NCBI GenBank assembly: GCA_024516035.1
Contig: CM044955.1
Location: 41,452,556 to 41,516,555 of the forward strand
DNA length: 64,000 bases
Direction of reading: 5' to 3'
DNA from: Bactericera cockerelli
Lineage: Eukaryota > Arthropoda > Insecta > Hemiptera > Triozidae
The notes under the pieces were generated by a model. That model ran no database searches. It was not told the origin of the DNA and was given only the letters and a program-made list of their open reading frames with translations. How positions within the stretch are numbered: position 1 is the stretch's first letter; each line of letters opens with the position of its first letter. This document shows positions 24,590 through 35,738 of this stretch, piece by piece. The translations under genes were made by a program, and so were the position numbers.

Positions 24590-25414
24590 TATCATCAAGT
24601 TAGGTAGTAGGGTACTCTGTATGTCACAAAGATTTATGAACTTGTATAAATATCGATAGGTAATAAGCTAATAAGTAATAACCAATGTAAGTAAGTACCT
24701 TTTTACTCACACTTACTTGTTGGGCACTAATACTTACCTAAGTGCCTACTTAAGCTATGCTCAGTGTCCAGTGGCTATCTAGGGTCCCATTCATATCAAA
24801 GGGATAGTGACATTATTCGTGTTTAATATCATAGTTAGATGAAATTACCTTCATTTTTATTATGTTTCATATGGAGTATAATTATTATTACATCTGAAAA
24901 TGGAAAAAACTTAAATTTGAGAAAATAGGTATACAATATTTTAATTGATTGATACGAATTTTTGCTGTGTGATAAAAATCTAACAAAACTACACAGCCGT
25001 AATTGTATCTTGTACTTTAAATATTAAAACAAATTTCTCTCTCTCTTTCTCTCTCTCTCTCTAGACTGTCATTGATTCTACACAATTGACGGTCATATTC
25101 TAATAAGATTAGTGGAAGAGGTCAGAAGAAGTATATGGCATACTAGATTATCAGCAAGTAGTTCTTCTTGATAGAAGATTGAACAAGAGTTGAATGACAG
25201 GATTAATTTTCACCTTATTGTAAAATTAGAATATTATCACCACATACCACCACTCCTAGAGATCTTCAATTTTTTTGCGATGAACTGCGTGTCGTGAAAG
25301 TTGAGCGTTATTTTCTTCATCTGGTTTACTTGGAAACATGCATTTGTGGTCGATTCAGTCGTTTGATGCGTGGATTCGGTTTTCACCCAATTCATGTAGG
25401 TATCCCTTCCATAT
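24590..25414. other. No gene seen; (CT)n near 25,035
   Basis: AT-rich, with repeated TAGGTA/TAAGTA words and a CT microsatellite at 25,037-25,062. Confidence 0.5.
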
Positions 25415-25965
25415 TTTTACTTTCCTTATCCTATAGAAAGGAAAGTAATGGAATCACCCAAATTTCGATAGTCAGTTTTTAGAGCCAAAACACCTTATAG
25501 GGTCCCCAGAGCCCAAATCCAAAGTTTCAGCCATTGGTCCGTGAACAATGGCTCAAGAACGGCACTAGCTAGAGACTTGAAATTCGGTACAGAGGTCATT
25601 AATATATAGAGAATGCAGCACGAAACTTTTGAAAAAATCGGTGCCGCCAGCGCCAGCGACGGCATTTTGACCGCCAATTGGTACCGTTTGGCCGTTCTGG
25701 TTTAACGATAAAAGATATGAAATTTTTATAAGAACAAGTTTTCTTTGTAATAAAGAAATAATAGGGTTTATTCTGATCATTTTTTCGATATCTTGAACTT
25801 TTCGGAGCCCCGCCCCAATTTACTGGTATTTTGGGAAGGTCCCCAAGGACTAACTTTTTTATTATTCATACTAGATATATCAAACTAGGCTGTGACATCC
25901 AATGATTTTGAGGTGGTGATTAAGATCCTGGCTTTCTTATGTGTCAATTCATGTCGGTATATGAT
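25415..25965 (+). repeat. Dispersed repeat R3 (AAGGAAAGT hairpin family), copy 1
   Basis: Opens with the hairpin ACTTTCCTTATCCTATAGAA-AGGAAAGT. Shares with 39189-39850 the words TCAGCCATTGGTCCGTG, AGACTTGAAATTCGGTA, ATCTTGAACTTTTCGGAG and CCAATTTACTGGTATTTTGG. No ORF. Confidence 0.72.
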
Positions 25966-27864
25966 CTAACAGCTCAAAGTCCTTCCGAACTGAACTGAAA
26001 AATAATAATAATGAATGACATTAATAAAAAAAAGCCGTTTGTTTTCTGCCGACTAAATAATTATGATGATTTGATGAATAAGCTTAATATCTGTCAATAA
26101 ACTGGTCTGACTCATCGTTCATGCAAAACTTAATATTCTGCTACTTAACTTGAGGTACATTCTCGACGACTGAGTCATCTACATCAGGTGATTTTGATAA
26201 GAATCAAAATTTAAATCGATTTTTTTTTCTTTCTTTTTTTGTGAAAGTTTCAGCTTAGTAATTTGATTCCAAACCCAAGACTAAACATTGGCCAACTTGT
26301 TAGGTATTTCGTTTTTTCTGTGTAATGAAAGCATAGGTAAACATATAATTAGGTACCTACCAATAAAAAGGAGAATTTTTAATTTTTTTGAATTTTTGCG
26401 GGACTCGAGTCTGAAAGTCTCAAAGAATTCCTTGACAAGTTATTTATGAGAATAGAGGGAGTTATAAAATGGACAAATGACTACTTGCCATAATAAATAA
26501 AGCTCCTTGCGAGGAAACTATTTCTCTCTGGTCATAATATTCAGATCTTGGCTCGTATACGGTTCTGACAGTTATTGCAGTAGCGACTGTTGTAGTGATA
26601 CAAATTCTACTTGGTAGAATTTGCCGCATTGTTTCAATTGTTTTGAGCCATTCAAGAAGGATTTTTTAGTCAAGTTATTTGTTAAAAGTCTTATTATCTA
26701 TTGTTTTGAGATCCTTATTGTGAATTTCATTTGCATTGTCTTGGCTGGAGCTCTTTTGATTCGATTGCTCGTAAATCAAAGACGTGTTAGGCAGAACTGC
26801 AGGAGACCAATTAATTGAGCAGTCTGAATACTCTGATTGTTTTTTTTTATCAGAAGTAAGAAAGGAATTTTTGAAGCGCGGTCAGCTAATTACTTCTGCA
26901 GTCCAAAAAAGAGTCCATCTCTTCTCGTACTACAACAATTTGAGTAATTTAAACCTGGCCTCTGATCACAAATTGGAGAAATGACCAATAAACCGATTTC
27001 AAACCCGAGATCACCACCCTAGTAATATATGAAAAAATACCACGGCCAACCTACTGAGACCAACAAAGAAGAGCGGAGAGGTTTTAGCGGGTTGAGTCGC
27101 CCAGGAAGGGTACTATAGAAGGGCGAAACACTATACCCTCTGCATGCCGTGACTCCAGCATAATACCCACCACAACTTGCTGGGGTTTAATCAAAAAGAT
27201 TTTCCTCCTCATAAAAAATCTATATGAATGATTGTCAAGACAGCGGTCTCATAGCCAGGACCAAACAACCTCAACCATGAAGAAGAGGTTGACTAATGTC
27301 AACCCCAAGGAGGTTTGAGAAAGGGCAAAGTGAAAAAAGAAGAAGAGGTATGATAAATTGTCAACATCAATGTCTTTTTACAAAACAATGATCTATTGGA
27401 AGGATCACAATAAATCAACAAGTCCTCTGACTCATTCCAGCCTTCGGTTTGCCATCAATGTCCTACTCCTGGCCAATATCCGTATTTACTTCTCATCAGA
27501 AAAGTTAGGACGTGATTTACATTCAAACATATAATATTATTATTTTAATTAATGTAAAGGACCTCGTACCCGTACATATTCGGTGCATCTCAAATATTTC
27601 AACTATCATTTATAATAATTATTACTTCCGAGAAATTTCTATAATAATCTACTCAATTACTCATTCAGCTAAAAATGAATTCATCATTATTGGTTCAGTC
27701 AGGCACCCCTTAAAAAAATGGATTTTTTTTTCTTTCAAATCATCGGTGACATAATTATATGCATATTTTGACTATATACTATCACATAACGACCGGAAAT
27801 AAAATTATAATTTTTTGAAGTACCTATCTTTTTAATTTAAGTACGTAAAATTATTTTTTTCAGT
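25966..27864. other. No gene supported; unassigned GC-richer patch
   Basis: 27,010-27,340 is GC-richer (GGGTTGAGTCGCCCAGGAAG and nearby) and may be an unrecognised repeat. The rest is AT-rich. Confidence 0.4.
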
Positions 27865-28055
27865 AGTCAACGTGACCGGGTGAGTTAGCGCGCTAGGCAT
27901 TGCACGCATGGTGACCTGGCTTCGATCCCCAGCGGGGCAGGATTTTCTGGCCTATACTTGGATGTTCGGGTCCACTCATACCTCGTGCGGAAACATCAGT
28001 AGCTGCAGCTGCTTTAATGTGAGCAGCCACCAGTGGCGAAATTATACGTAAAAAA
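27865..28055 (+). mobile_element. tRNA-like SINE (family D)
   Basis: GTGACCGGGTGAGTTAGCGC (A box), GGCTTCGATCCCCAGCGG (B box), ACTTGGATGTTCGGGTCCAC, TCATACCTCGTGCGG, AGTAGCTGCAGCTGCTTTAA. Confidence 0.78.
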
Positions 28056-28189
28056 AACTAGTTGAAAATTAAAGTGATAAAGAACTATGATTCTGGGCTA
28101 TCCACTAAAATTGTGACATAATGTTATAAATTTCTAATGTTATAAATTATTCGGAAGTAACATTATTATTATTATATTTGTTTTTTCAT

Positions 28190-28265
28190 TGGCGTTAAAC
28201 GCCACTTTCAACTGCATTGTCATGTCACAACGGGGCATTAGCCTCCATTCGTTGTAAACTCACAA
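28190..28265 (-). mobile_element. SINE family C tail fragment
   Basis: CACTTTCAACTGCATTGTCA, TGTCACAACGGGG, CTCCATTCGTTG: tail and part of the core only. Confidence 0.5.
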
Positions 28266-28626
28266 AACAACAAGATAGGTACCCATCATTCCCATAGATA
28301 AATTTTGTATACCTCTCCTGCCCATATTATAATATTAATGTTAATGATATTTTGTTGTTTACTTATCAACTCTATTCAATAGTATAGTGTTAGTTTTTTA
28401 ACCCTAAAATTAAATTCCACCGATCAAAAAAATGGTTAGTTTTCGTTTTTATCTTAATTACCTAATTAATAAAAATAATAAGAAGACTATCTCATCTTAT
28501 TGGCCTTGACCTAAAACTGACCTGGTCAAGAAATCAATTAAATTTCTTGGGGTTATCACACTTTGTTGACAGGTTTGATGTCGAAATAGCCTGAGGGTAG
28601 ACGTTAGTTAGGAACATACATAAGTA

Positions 28627-29489
28627 CACGGTGCGGCAGAGAGGACGGACGGTAAATTTTTTATAATAGTTCATTTTTACTCAAAAACAAATTTATTGAT
28701 GGAATCAGGTTCACAAGGAAATAGCTTTTGAGACAGTCAAGTGTGGAAAATCACATCTGGCATGTGGTGGCCGAAATCGTTGGAGCAGTGCTGGAGGCGT
28801 TCTTTGAAGTTCTCGTAGACTCTCTCCAACATCGCTCTCTCAACTAGGGCGACAAGTTCGGGGCTTGTTCTTTTATGTATGGGGCCACCGCCCACACAAC
28901 CAGAGCATCGATTAAAAAAATAATAGGGGTCTATTATGATAATTTTTTTGATATCTTGAACTTTTAGGACCTCGGCCCCAATTTACCGATATTTTAGGGG
29001 GACCCGATTTGACTAACTTTTTTATTTTTCATCCTAGATGGTGATTGTGACTTATCAAATTCAATTTGTCATTGATTTTTAGTTGTCTGTTACCGTTGAG
29101 TTACTAGTGGCGGAATTCGACTTCTTTTTGGGGAATAAGGAAAGTCGTGTGATGTTTACACCAGAATTTTTCTTATGAGGAGACCTCAAGGCTATAGTAT
29201 ACGAGAACAAGCCCCGAACTCTGGAAGAATTGAAGGACGCAATTCGCGTGGAAGTTGCCCAAGTTGAGAGAGCTATGTTGGAAAGTGTCTACGAACTTCT
29301 CAGAACGCCTCCAGCACTGTATCAACGACTTCAGCCACCACATGTCTGATGTGATTTCCCACACTTAACTGTCGTCTCAAATACTATCTCCTTGTGAATC
29401 TGATTCAATCAATAAATTTGTTTTTGAGTAAAAATTATCTATTTTATGATTTTTTTTTTAAAACCGTCCGTCCTCTCTGCCGCACCCTG
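28627..29489. mobile_element. 863-bp inverted-repeat element, TA duplication, transposase relic in arms
   Basis: TA on both sides; ends CACGGTGCGGCAGAGAGG (left) and CAGGGTGCGGCAGAGAGG (right, reverse). Arms of about 260 bases. The right arm read on + gives TLEELKDAIRVEVAQVERAM then LESVYE, close to the C-terminal segment seen in mariner-like transposases ('LK..I..EI..I....L..V'). The centre (about 28,915-29,170) holds a piece of repeat R3. Confidence 0.75.
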
Positions 29490-29519
29490 TATAAGTAATC
29501 ATAGGTACCTATAACATTA

Positions 29520-30806
29520 TCTCTATATATAAATGAGAAATATGGACGGGCTTTGTGGGTTTGTGGATTTGTGGGTTTGTGGGTTTGTGGCTTTGTGTGC
29601 AGGAATTGTTTAGGCGAAACGGTAAGAGATAGCGAAAAATTGATGAGAACCGACCCCAAGTAAAATTGCCGGAAAATACCAGGAAAACTTTCAAAAGTCC
29701 GAAATTCCAAACCGTCCTTGAGTTATGAACTTCCTCAAGTATTTCCTTGAGGAAGGGTCCGATTTTAAGACAGTCTTTGCCCTGGAACTTGAAATCTATC
29801 GCGAGGACCTATATTTTTTATTATCTAATAACACATTAGACAAAATTATCTTTCATTTAATTCATTTTAGGTCACATTCTGACGTACCGTTCTGGAGATA
29901 TAAGCCAGAATGTTCGAAATTTCGACCTTTTTTTTCAGACTTTTCACGTTTTTTAGCAGATTCCAGCGCGGAACTGAAAATATGTCGCGAGGACCTATAT
30001 TTTTTATTATTTAATAACATATTAGACAAAACTAGCTTTCATTTAATTCTTATTAGGCCATATTCTGACGTATTGTTCTCGAGATAGAAGCCAGAATGTT
30101 TGAAATTTCGACCATTTTTTTTAGACTTTTCACGTTTTTTTACAGATTCCAGCACGGAACTTAAAAGTTATCGCGAGGACCTGTATTTTTATTGTTAAAA
30201 ACTGTCTGAGAACATCACATGATTTTATTTGAGCCCTTTGTTGCCATATTCTGACAAACCGTTCTCGAAATATGTGCCAGTTTGCTACATTATCAATATC
30301 CGCTATGATAGATTTGGCTCGGGATTTTGAAATTTACAGCGATGATGGTTGTGTGTGTTGTGTGTGTGTGTGTGTGTGTGTGATGTGTGTGTGTGTGTGT
30401 GGATGGTGTGTGTATGTGTGTTGTGTGGGGATGGTGTTGTGTGTGTGTGTGTATGTTGTGGTGTGTGTGATGTGTGTGTGTGTGTGTGTGGTTGATGGTG
30501 TGTGTGTATGTGTGGGTGGGTGTGTGTGTGTGGGTGTGTGGGTTGATGGATGTTGTGATGGGTGGGTGTGTGTGTGGGATGGTGTGTGTGTGTGTTGTGT
30601 GTGGATGGGTGTGTGTATGTGTGTGTGGGGTTGTGTGTGGTGTGGGTGGGTGTGTTTGGATGGGTGTGTGTGTGTGTGGATGGGTGTGTGTGTTGATGTG
30701 TGTAGATGTGTGTGTGTGAGTTGTGTGTATGTGGTGTGTGGGTGTGGTGTGTGATGTATGGGTGGTGTGTGTGTGATGGCTTGGCGAAGCGGGTGCAGCC
30801 CGCTAG
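29520..30806 (+). mobile_element. Non-autonomous Helitron, 1,287 bp, with GT-rich array
   Basis: 5' A|TCTCTATATATAAATGAG and 3' hairpin AGCGGG-TGCAG-CCCGCT ending CTAG|T, so both insertion bases are canonical. Inside are three ~195-bp repeats (29,720-30,290; words TATCGCGAGGACCTATATTT, CGAAATTTCGACC) and a 440-bp GT/GGAT array (30,336-30,775). The 160-codon Cys/Val frame is just that array. Confidence 0.85.
30336..30775. repeat. GT-rich microsatellite
   Basis: Imperfect (TG)n with GGATGG and TATG interruptions, inside the Helitron just before its 3' end. Confidence 0.95.
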
Positions 30807-30886
30807 TTATATTATAGATTAAGATTTTTTAGCAGGTTCAAAGTTTATGCATATTAGATAGGTACTCGTATTATACTCGTAGATAT

Positions 30887-31003
30887 CTCCAGCCCCCGTG
30901 GCGTTACGGTTGTGACTACTGCATGCAGTCCAGAGATTCCAGAGTTCGATCCCCGGTTGGAGCAAACTTTTCTAAGAAAATTCTGTTCCCTCCAAACACA
31001 TAT
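30887..31003 (+). mobile_element. SINE family B head, truncated
   Basis: CCCCCGTGGCGTTACGGTTG (A box), GAGTTCGATCCCCGGTTGGA (B box), then TCCCTCCAAACACA. The core is replaced by an inverted repeat starting at 31004. Confidence 0.72.
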
Positions 31004-31345
31004 AAGAAGAAATCGTTTAGTACCAATTGGTATCTTAAATCTTTAAATCTTTAAATTGGTATCTTATCTTAAGATAACTTGACTTAAGATTTAAGATACC
31101 AATTGGTACTAAACGATTTCTTCTTATTAGAGGTTTTTAACTGGAAACTATCCTCTAACTTGGCCAGTTTTATGCCATCGGTTATATGAAATATTACGAC
31201 AATATCTAGGTATACCAAATGACAATATAACCATTACAAAGAGCGAATCTGGCCTAGTTACCTACAGGATAGTTTGCATTTAAAAACCTACAAAATGAGG
31301 AACTCAGAAAACGAGTTTTAAAAAGAAGAAATCGTTTAGTACCAA
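31004..31345. repeat. Nested inverted repeats with perfect 40-bp arms
   Basis: 31004-31043 and 31086-31125 are exact reverse complements (AAGAAGAAATCGTTTAGTAC and the next 20 bases). A second pair (AGGTTTTTAA...ACTATCCT, 31131-31155) matches 31266-31290, and AAGAAGAAATCGTTTAGTAC recurs at 31323. Confidence 0.85.
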
Positions 31346-32120
31346 GATAATTACTTGGCCGCAAACAAGATATCACTGCATTCATTGGCTATACCTTTTT
31401 GGATAAGAGTTCTTGACCTGAGCCATTTTTTTTAACGGTAGTTTTTTTTGTGGGATACTACTTTACGGATAAGGAAGATGGTTACAGCACTGAGATAATA
31501 TGATCTCAGTGGATTACAGCCTCATATTATGTAATGCTTCACTTTTGAATTTTTTTGACCTAGAGTCCTTCATTTGTAACGTCTTTGGGAACTTGGCGCG
31601 AATTTTAAATTATTTAGGTTATAAAGAAAATGTTTACAATTTGAATTTTGAAAATCAATAAGATAACACCAAAAGCAAAAAGTAAAAGATATAAGAGCAA
31701 TAAAGCCCTTATAAATAAAACTCTATAGAAATAAAGTATTTTTTTGATAAATTTGTTTCATAATCACTCATAATTACTTGGGATTTAGACATTAAAGAAA
31801 GACCTTTCTCTATTAGCTTTCTGTAGAGGATGGTCTTGCAGAATTGTTGATAATGTTTCTTCAAGATTCAACCAGATTTATTAAAGTATTTACAAACTTC
31901 CTAGATCAAGTAAGTGTACTACCTAATATTATCAAACTAGAAAAAAAGAAAAGAAAATAGGTACCTAAGTAAATTAAAAGTAAACTTTACATGATAGGGA
32001 TGAAAAAAGAAAAGAAAATTACATCATAAAAGTATGGAATTAACTTGTAGTTTGTAAATGCTTAGATCAAGTTAGCAACATAATTTCAGCATTTTTTCCC
32101 CAGAAAATATTTTGTGCAAG
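31346..32120. other. No gene seen
   Basis: AT-rich DNA without recognised repeats. Confidence 0.5.
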
Positions 32121-32639
32121 TAGGGTCAAGGGGGGTAATTACAAACGATTTTGAGCTACATTTTATAAACATATCTGTAACCCTGAGTTGCTTTTGTAAA
32201 ATCCATGTCTCGTGATTTTTTTGGTATATAGACTTATTTACCATTCTAATGGTGCATTATAAATAGTTTTGTGCATACTGTAGTATCTGTTTAGTGGTGT
32301 TCTTATTTACCCCCGCCTGTTCGCATTTACCCCCGCCTGACGGGGGTAAATGCGAACACATTATACAATAATAAAAACGAACTTTTTAATGGCAATATGT
32401 GCTTTTTATGTACAAATAATACACCAAAATTGTACTTTGTGTCTTTAGCCACCTGTATGACAATATGCAAAGTTTATGGACACACAGGATAGTGGTTTGA
32501 ATCCTAACCACGAAGGTAGTCAGCTCTTATCAAATAGGGTATCTCTATCTTGCAAATAATAGTAATAATAATAATTTCGTGTCCGTGAGATAGGTTAAGA
32601 TACCTAAATCACGGTGGTGAGAGGATTATATGGACGCCC

Positions 32640-32920
32640 AGATCCAATGTCTAGGCTCCTTTCATGTCCATTGATTCTATTTGGTTTTAACATCCTGACT
32701 TGAGGTAGACAGGACGGGGGTTTCACCCTCCATTCGCTGGGAATCGTACCAGCTATCCACATTAACCTCACCCAGCCTGGGTGGGGCCGGAATCGCCAGC
32801 CTCACATGTTCGGAGGGGACAGAATTTTCTGTGCGAAAAGTCTGCTCCAACCGGGAATCGAACTAAGTATCTTTGGACTACGGGCAGTAGTCACAACCGT
32901 TACGCCACGGAGGCTGGTAA
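32640..32920 (-). mobile_element. SINE family B (tRNA-headed), inside the pogo-like element
   Basis: Tail GATTCTATTTGGTTTTAACA, core CTCCATTCGCTGGGAATCGT and CACCCAGCCTGGGTGGGG, head (reverse) CCGGGAATCGAACTAAG and AACCGTTACGCCACGGAGGC. Confidence 0.8.
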
Positions 32921-33281
32921 TAAAAGCATAATAATAGTAATAGTTAATTATGAGAGCTTTTGAAAGGTGTTTTATATATTTTTTTTAATTTTTTTTTTAC
33001 AGATTTTAGTCTTATCAATAGTTTCTAGGTCATTGTCAATCTCAGATTTGTCTTCTTCTACCTTCATTTCTTTCTTCTTTTTTGAAACTGTTCCCCCTAT
33101 ATTTCTTTTCGTTTTCTACACTTTCATTTTTCTTCCTTTCTTTTGCTATGTTCAAGTACACAAATACCTTCATTGGGTCCAATACATTAGGGTACTAATA
33201 TCTTGGTACTTCTCACAACCTCCCAGTATTTCAGGATTTTGAGCCTTACGTTTGGAAAATTCTACTTTGGTTTGCGGAATC

Positions 33282-33407
33282 TCAAAACACTGCCGTTGCT
33301 CTTCTGACAGCCAGGTTTCCATTAAAAACATCTAATACGATAGCAGATATCATTTGTGCTTCTGTATACAAAGGAGGTGGTTTCTTCATCTTGTAGGTCC
33401 GGGGCAT
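33282..33407 (-). pseudogene. pogo-like transposase N-terminus (Psq/CENP-B type HTH), frameshifted
   Basis: 41 codons from MPRTYKMKKPPPLYTEAQMI to AVRRATAVF-stop. M-P-R-T-Y-K and '..I..V..G..S.R.AA..F.IP' are typical of pogo/Tigger N-termini. An F-x-I-P continuation follows in another frame, so a one-base shift broke the frame. Confidence 0.65.
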
Positions 33408-33937
33408 TCTGAGTGTTTTGATAAATACAAAAAAAGTTTTGGGTGTTTGTTTTATAGGGTAAAACAAACACCCAAAATATGCGTTTGTAATTACCCCATA
33501 GCAAAAAAATGCGGGGGTAATTAAGAACACCCAAAAACTATAACTTAAAAAATGGTTAAAACAATTATTTTTGTAAAATAATAACCAAAAACATGCTTAT
33601 CAATAATTAAAAGTAAAATAATGATAAAAATTCAAGTAACACTTACCTAAAAAATTGTTTTAAAAAAATCAAAAACTTCAAAAATCAATTTTTTTGATAG
33701 ATCTATTTTCACTAGCTTACTAACTGCAACTGAAAATAAATACTATCGAAAACTCGCGTTCAACCTGTAAAAACAATTCAAAATAATAGTATTCAACCAC
33801 CAGATTCGAAATATCTTATCCTGTTTAGGTACAATGACCACTGTTCGTAATTACCCCCTGTTCGTAAATACCCCCCTTGACCCTATTTGTTATCTTTTGG
33901 AACAGTAAAAACTATTACTTACTGTAAAAATTGTGTA

Positions 33938-34012
33938 AAAATGGTTAAGGCACAAGTAATCCATGTAGCATGGGGATCTGTTGGTTCAAATCCCACCCCA
34001 TGCATGGATTTT
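33938..34012 (+). mobile_element. tRNA-like fragment
   Basis: TAAGGCACAAGTAATCCATG, then TGTTGGTTCAAATCCCACCC (B box). SINE head relic. Confidence 0.45.
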
Positions 34013-34014
34013 TA

Positions 34015-34440
34015 AACAAACACAGTGAGGGAGCAAAGTGACCTCACTAAGTGAGGTTCTATTTTAACTTGCATACTGGACAATTTGGCTTTTGTTTGTC
34101 TGTGTGTGTGTCTGTCTGTCTGTTCCACAATAACCCCCAAATGGATTCTTTGAAATTGTTGAAATTTAGTATAGGTACATGTTCATTTGGGTCCTAAAAT
34201 TTTACCTATAGTTTTTGGACCAAATGTGGCCACTTGGGGCCAAATGGGGGCTGTTCTGGTGAAAACTCAAAAAGATTTTTCAATTTTTATTGAATAAAGC
34301 AAGGCTCTTGAAATTTTGTGGAGTCATAAAAAAAATATACTTGAGTTCAGTAGGGAAATTTGGTGATTGTGAAAGCTAAGGGGGCCACACTATGGTAAAA
34401 ATTACACCTGAGAATATAAAAATATTACACCTGAGAATAT
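34015..34440 (-). repeat. Dispersed repeat R2, reverse copy
   Basis: CACAGTGAGGGAGCAAAGTG, ACCTCACTAAGTGAGGTTCT, ACTTGCATACTGGACAATTT: reverse complement of the ends at 9045-9130, continuing to GGGGGCCACACTATGG (compare 9405). Confidence 0.65.
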
Positions 34441-34731
34441 TAAGCATTGTTCACTGTGCCCCATTAACCATTCACTGGGTATTATTTAACTAACATCTCT
34501 GTTTCCACTCTTGTGGAACTTTTGTAGGAAAATTTGTATTTTTTTCTCAGAAGTGGCAGGTAGTTATTTTATTGCTAATAACTACTTTTTGTAATTAATT
34601 GATTTGTTATGTAAGCTTTTGTAAAAATTATTCTGGAAACTAGTTACTCACAAGCTTTTCCCCAAGAAAACTCAAAACTTATTTACACAAGTGAAACCAA
34701 ATGAAATTCAATTGTTTTTCAGTTTCGAAAA

Positions 34732-34830
34732 ATGGGTGTTTTGGAGACTTATCAAATTTCTTCTGCCTCTCAGTTTACCATATCTAAAGGTCAAGTCAAT
34801 GTACTTCTGGAAGAAATTAAATGTCTGAAA
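34732..34830 (+). CDS. Zinc-finger gene, coding exon 1 (start codon)
   Basis: 33 codons in phase 0. An acceptor (attgtttttcag) precedes base 34723, nine bases before the ATG, and the donor is AAA|gtaagt. The context AAAATGG is a good translation start. The encoded end (LLEEIKCLK) looks helical and would run into the MVFLEIKALE of exon 2. If the exon 2 frame break is real, these two exons could instead form a 65-codon upstream ORF, with the main protein starting at the ATG at 36694. Confidence 0.7.
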
Positions 34831-35572
34831 GTAAGTTTTTATTAATTTTTAGTGGATTTCAACAAACCACCCAAAAAAAATTGGGTGGACAATATCTCAG
34901 TTAATACTCCAATGTGATGTTTAACTATTTGTTTTTACTTATTTTTTTACTTTGTTTTTTATTTCTTCAAAATTAACAAAGTAATTATAGGTACAATCAA
35001 CAGGAAAACACTAAAAGGTCCAAAGATATTGGGAAAATGTGTAATCTTTTACTCATGTTATAATAATGCTTTTAGGTATTTTTCAAATTGGGTCTTAAAT
35101 GTTGCAATTTATAGATGGAGGCTGGAGATTTAAAAATATAATAAACTGTCAAATCAGTAGGTATTTCTATTCTTTTTCATGGATGGAGTTTTTTCCCCTG
35201 CAAAACACTTTTTTTGGGCATTTTGAAACCTGTCTCAAAAACTAAAGAAAAACTATTTGAAAAAAAGAATACTTTTAATTTTCTCATTATGTTTAATTAT
35301 TACTACTATTTTTCTATGTCATGGATGGATTCCTTTTCTTTTTTTTCTTACAAATAAAAATCTATGGATGTTAGTAGTTGATTTTTGAGACAAATTGCAT
35401 GTTTTTTTTTTTAACTTGTGTATAAGAATATAAAGATTATAGGTAAACTAGCGGGTTACACCCGCCGCTTCGCCAGCCCATCAAACACACACAAACGCCA
35501 CACACAACACCACCACACCACCCACACACCACACACACACACCCACACACACCACACACACCACACACACCA

Positions 35573-35659
<87 letters not shown>

Positions 35660-35694
35660 ACACACACACACACCACACACACACACCACACACA

Positions 35695-35738
<44 letters not shown>

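Larger units (their letters stand above)
32123..33883 (-). mobile_element. pogo-like DNA transposon, 1,761 bp, degenerate
   Basis: TA on both sides (32121-32122, 33884-33885); inverted ends GGGTCAAGGGGGGTAATTAC and (reverse) GGGTCAAGGGGGGTATTTAC. Subterminal TTACCCCC words recur. The minus strand carries a Psq-type HTH start (33407-33282). A further Lys/Glu-rich frame (KKKEMKVEEDKSEIDNDLE, near 33,010-33,095) resembles the end of such transposases. A family B SINE is inserted at 32640-32920. The transposase is too short and broken to work. Confidence 0.8.

Noticed and set aside
30272..30754. 160-codon Cys/Val frame
   Set aside because: Pure translation of the GT-rich microsatellite in a Helitron.
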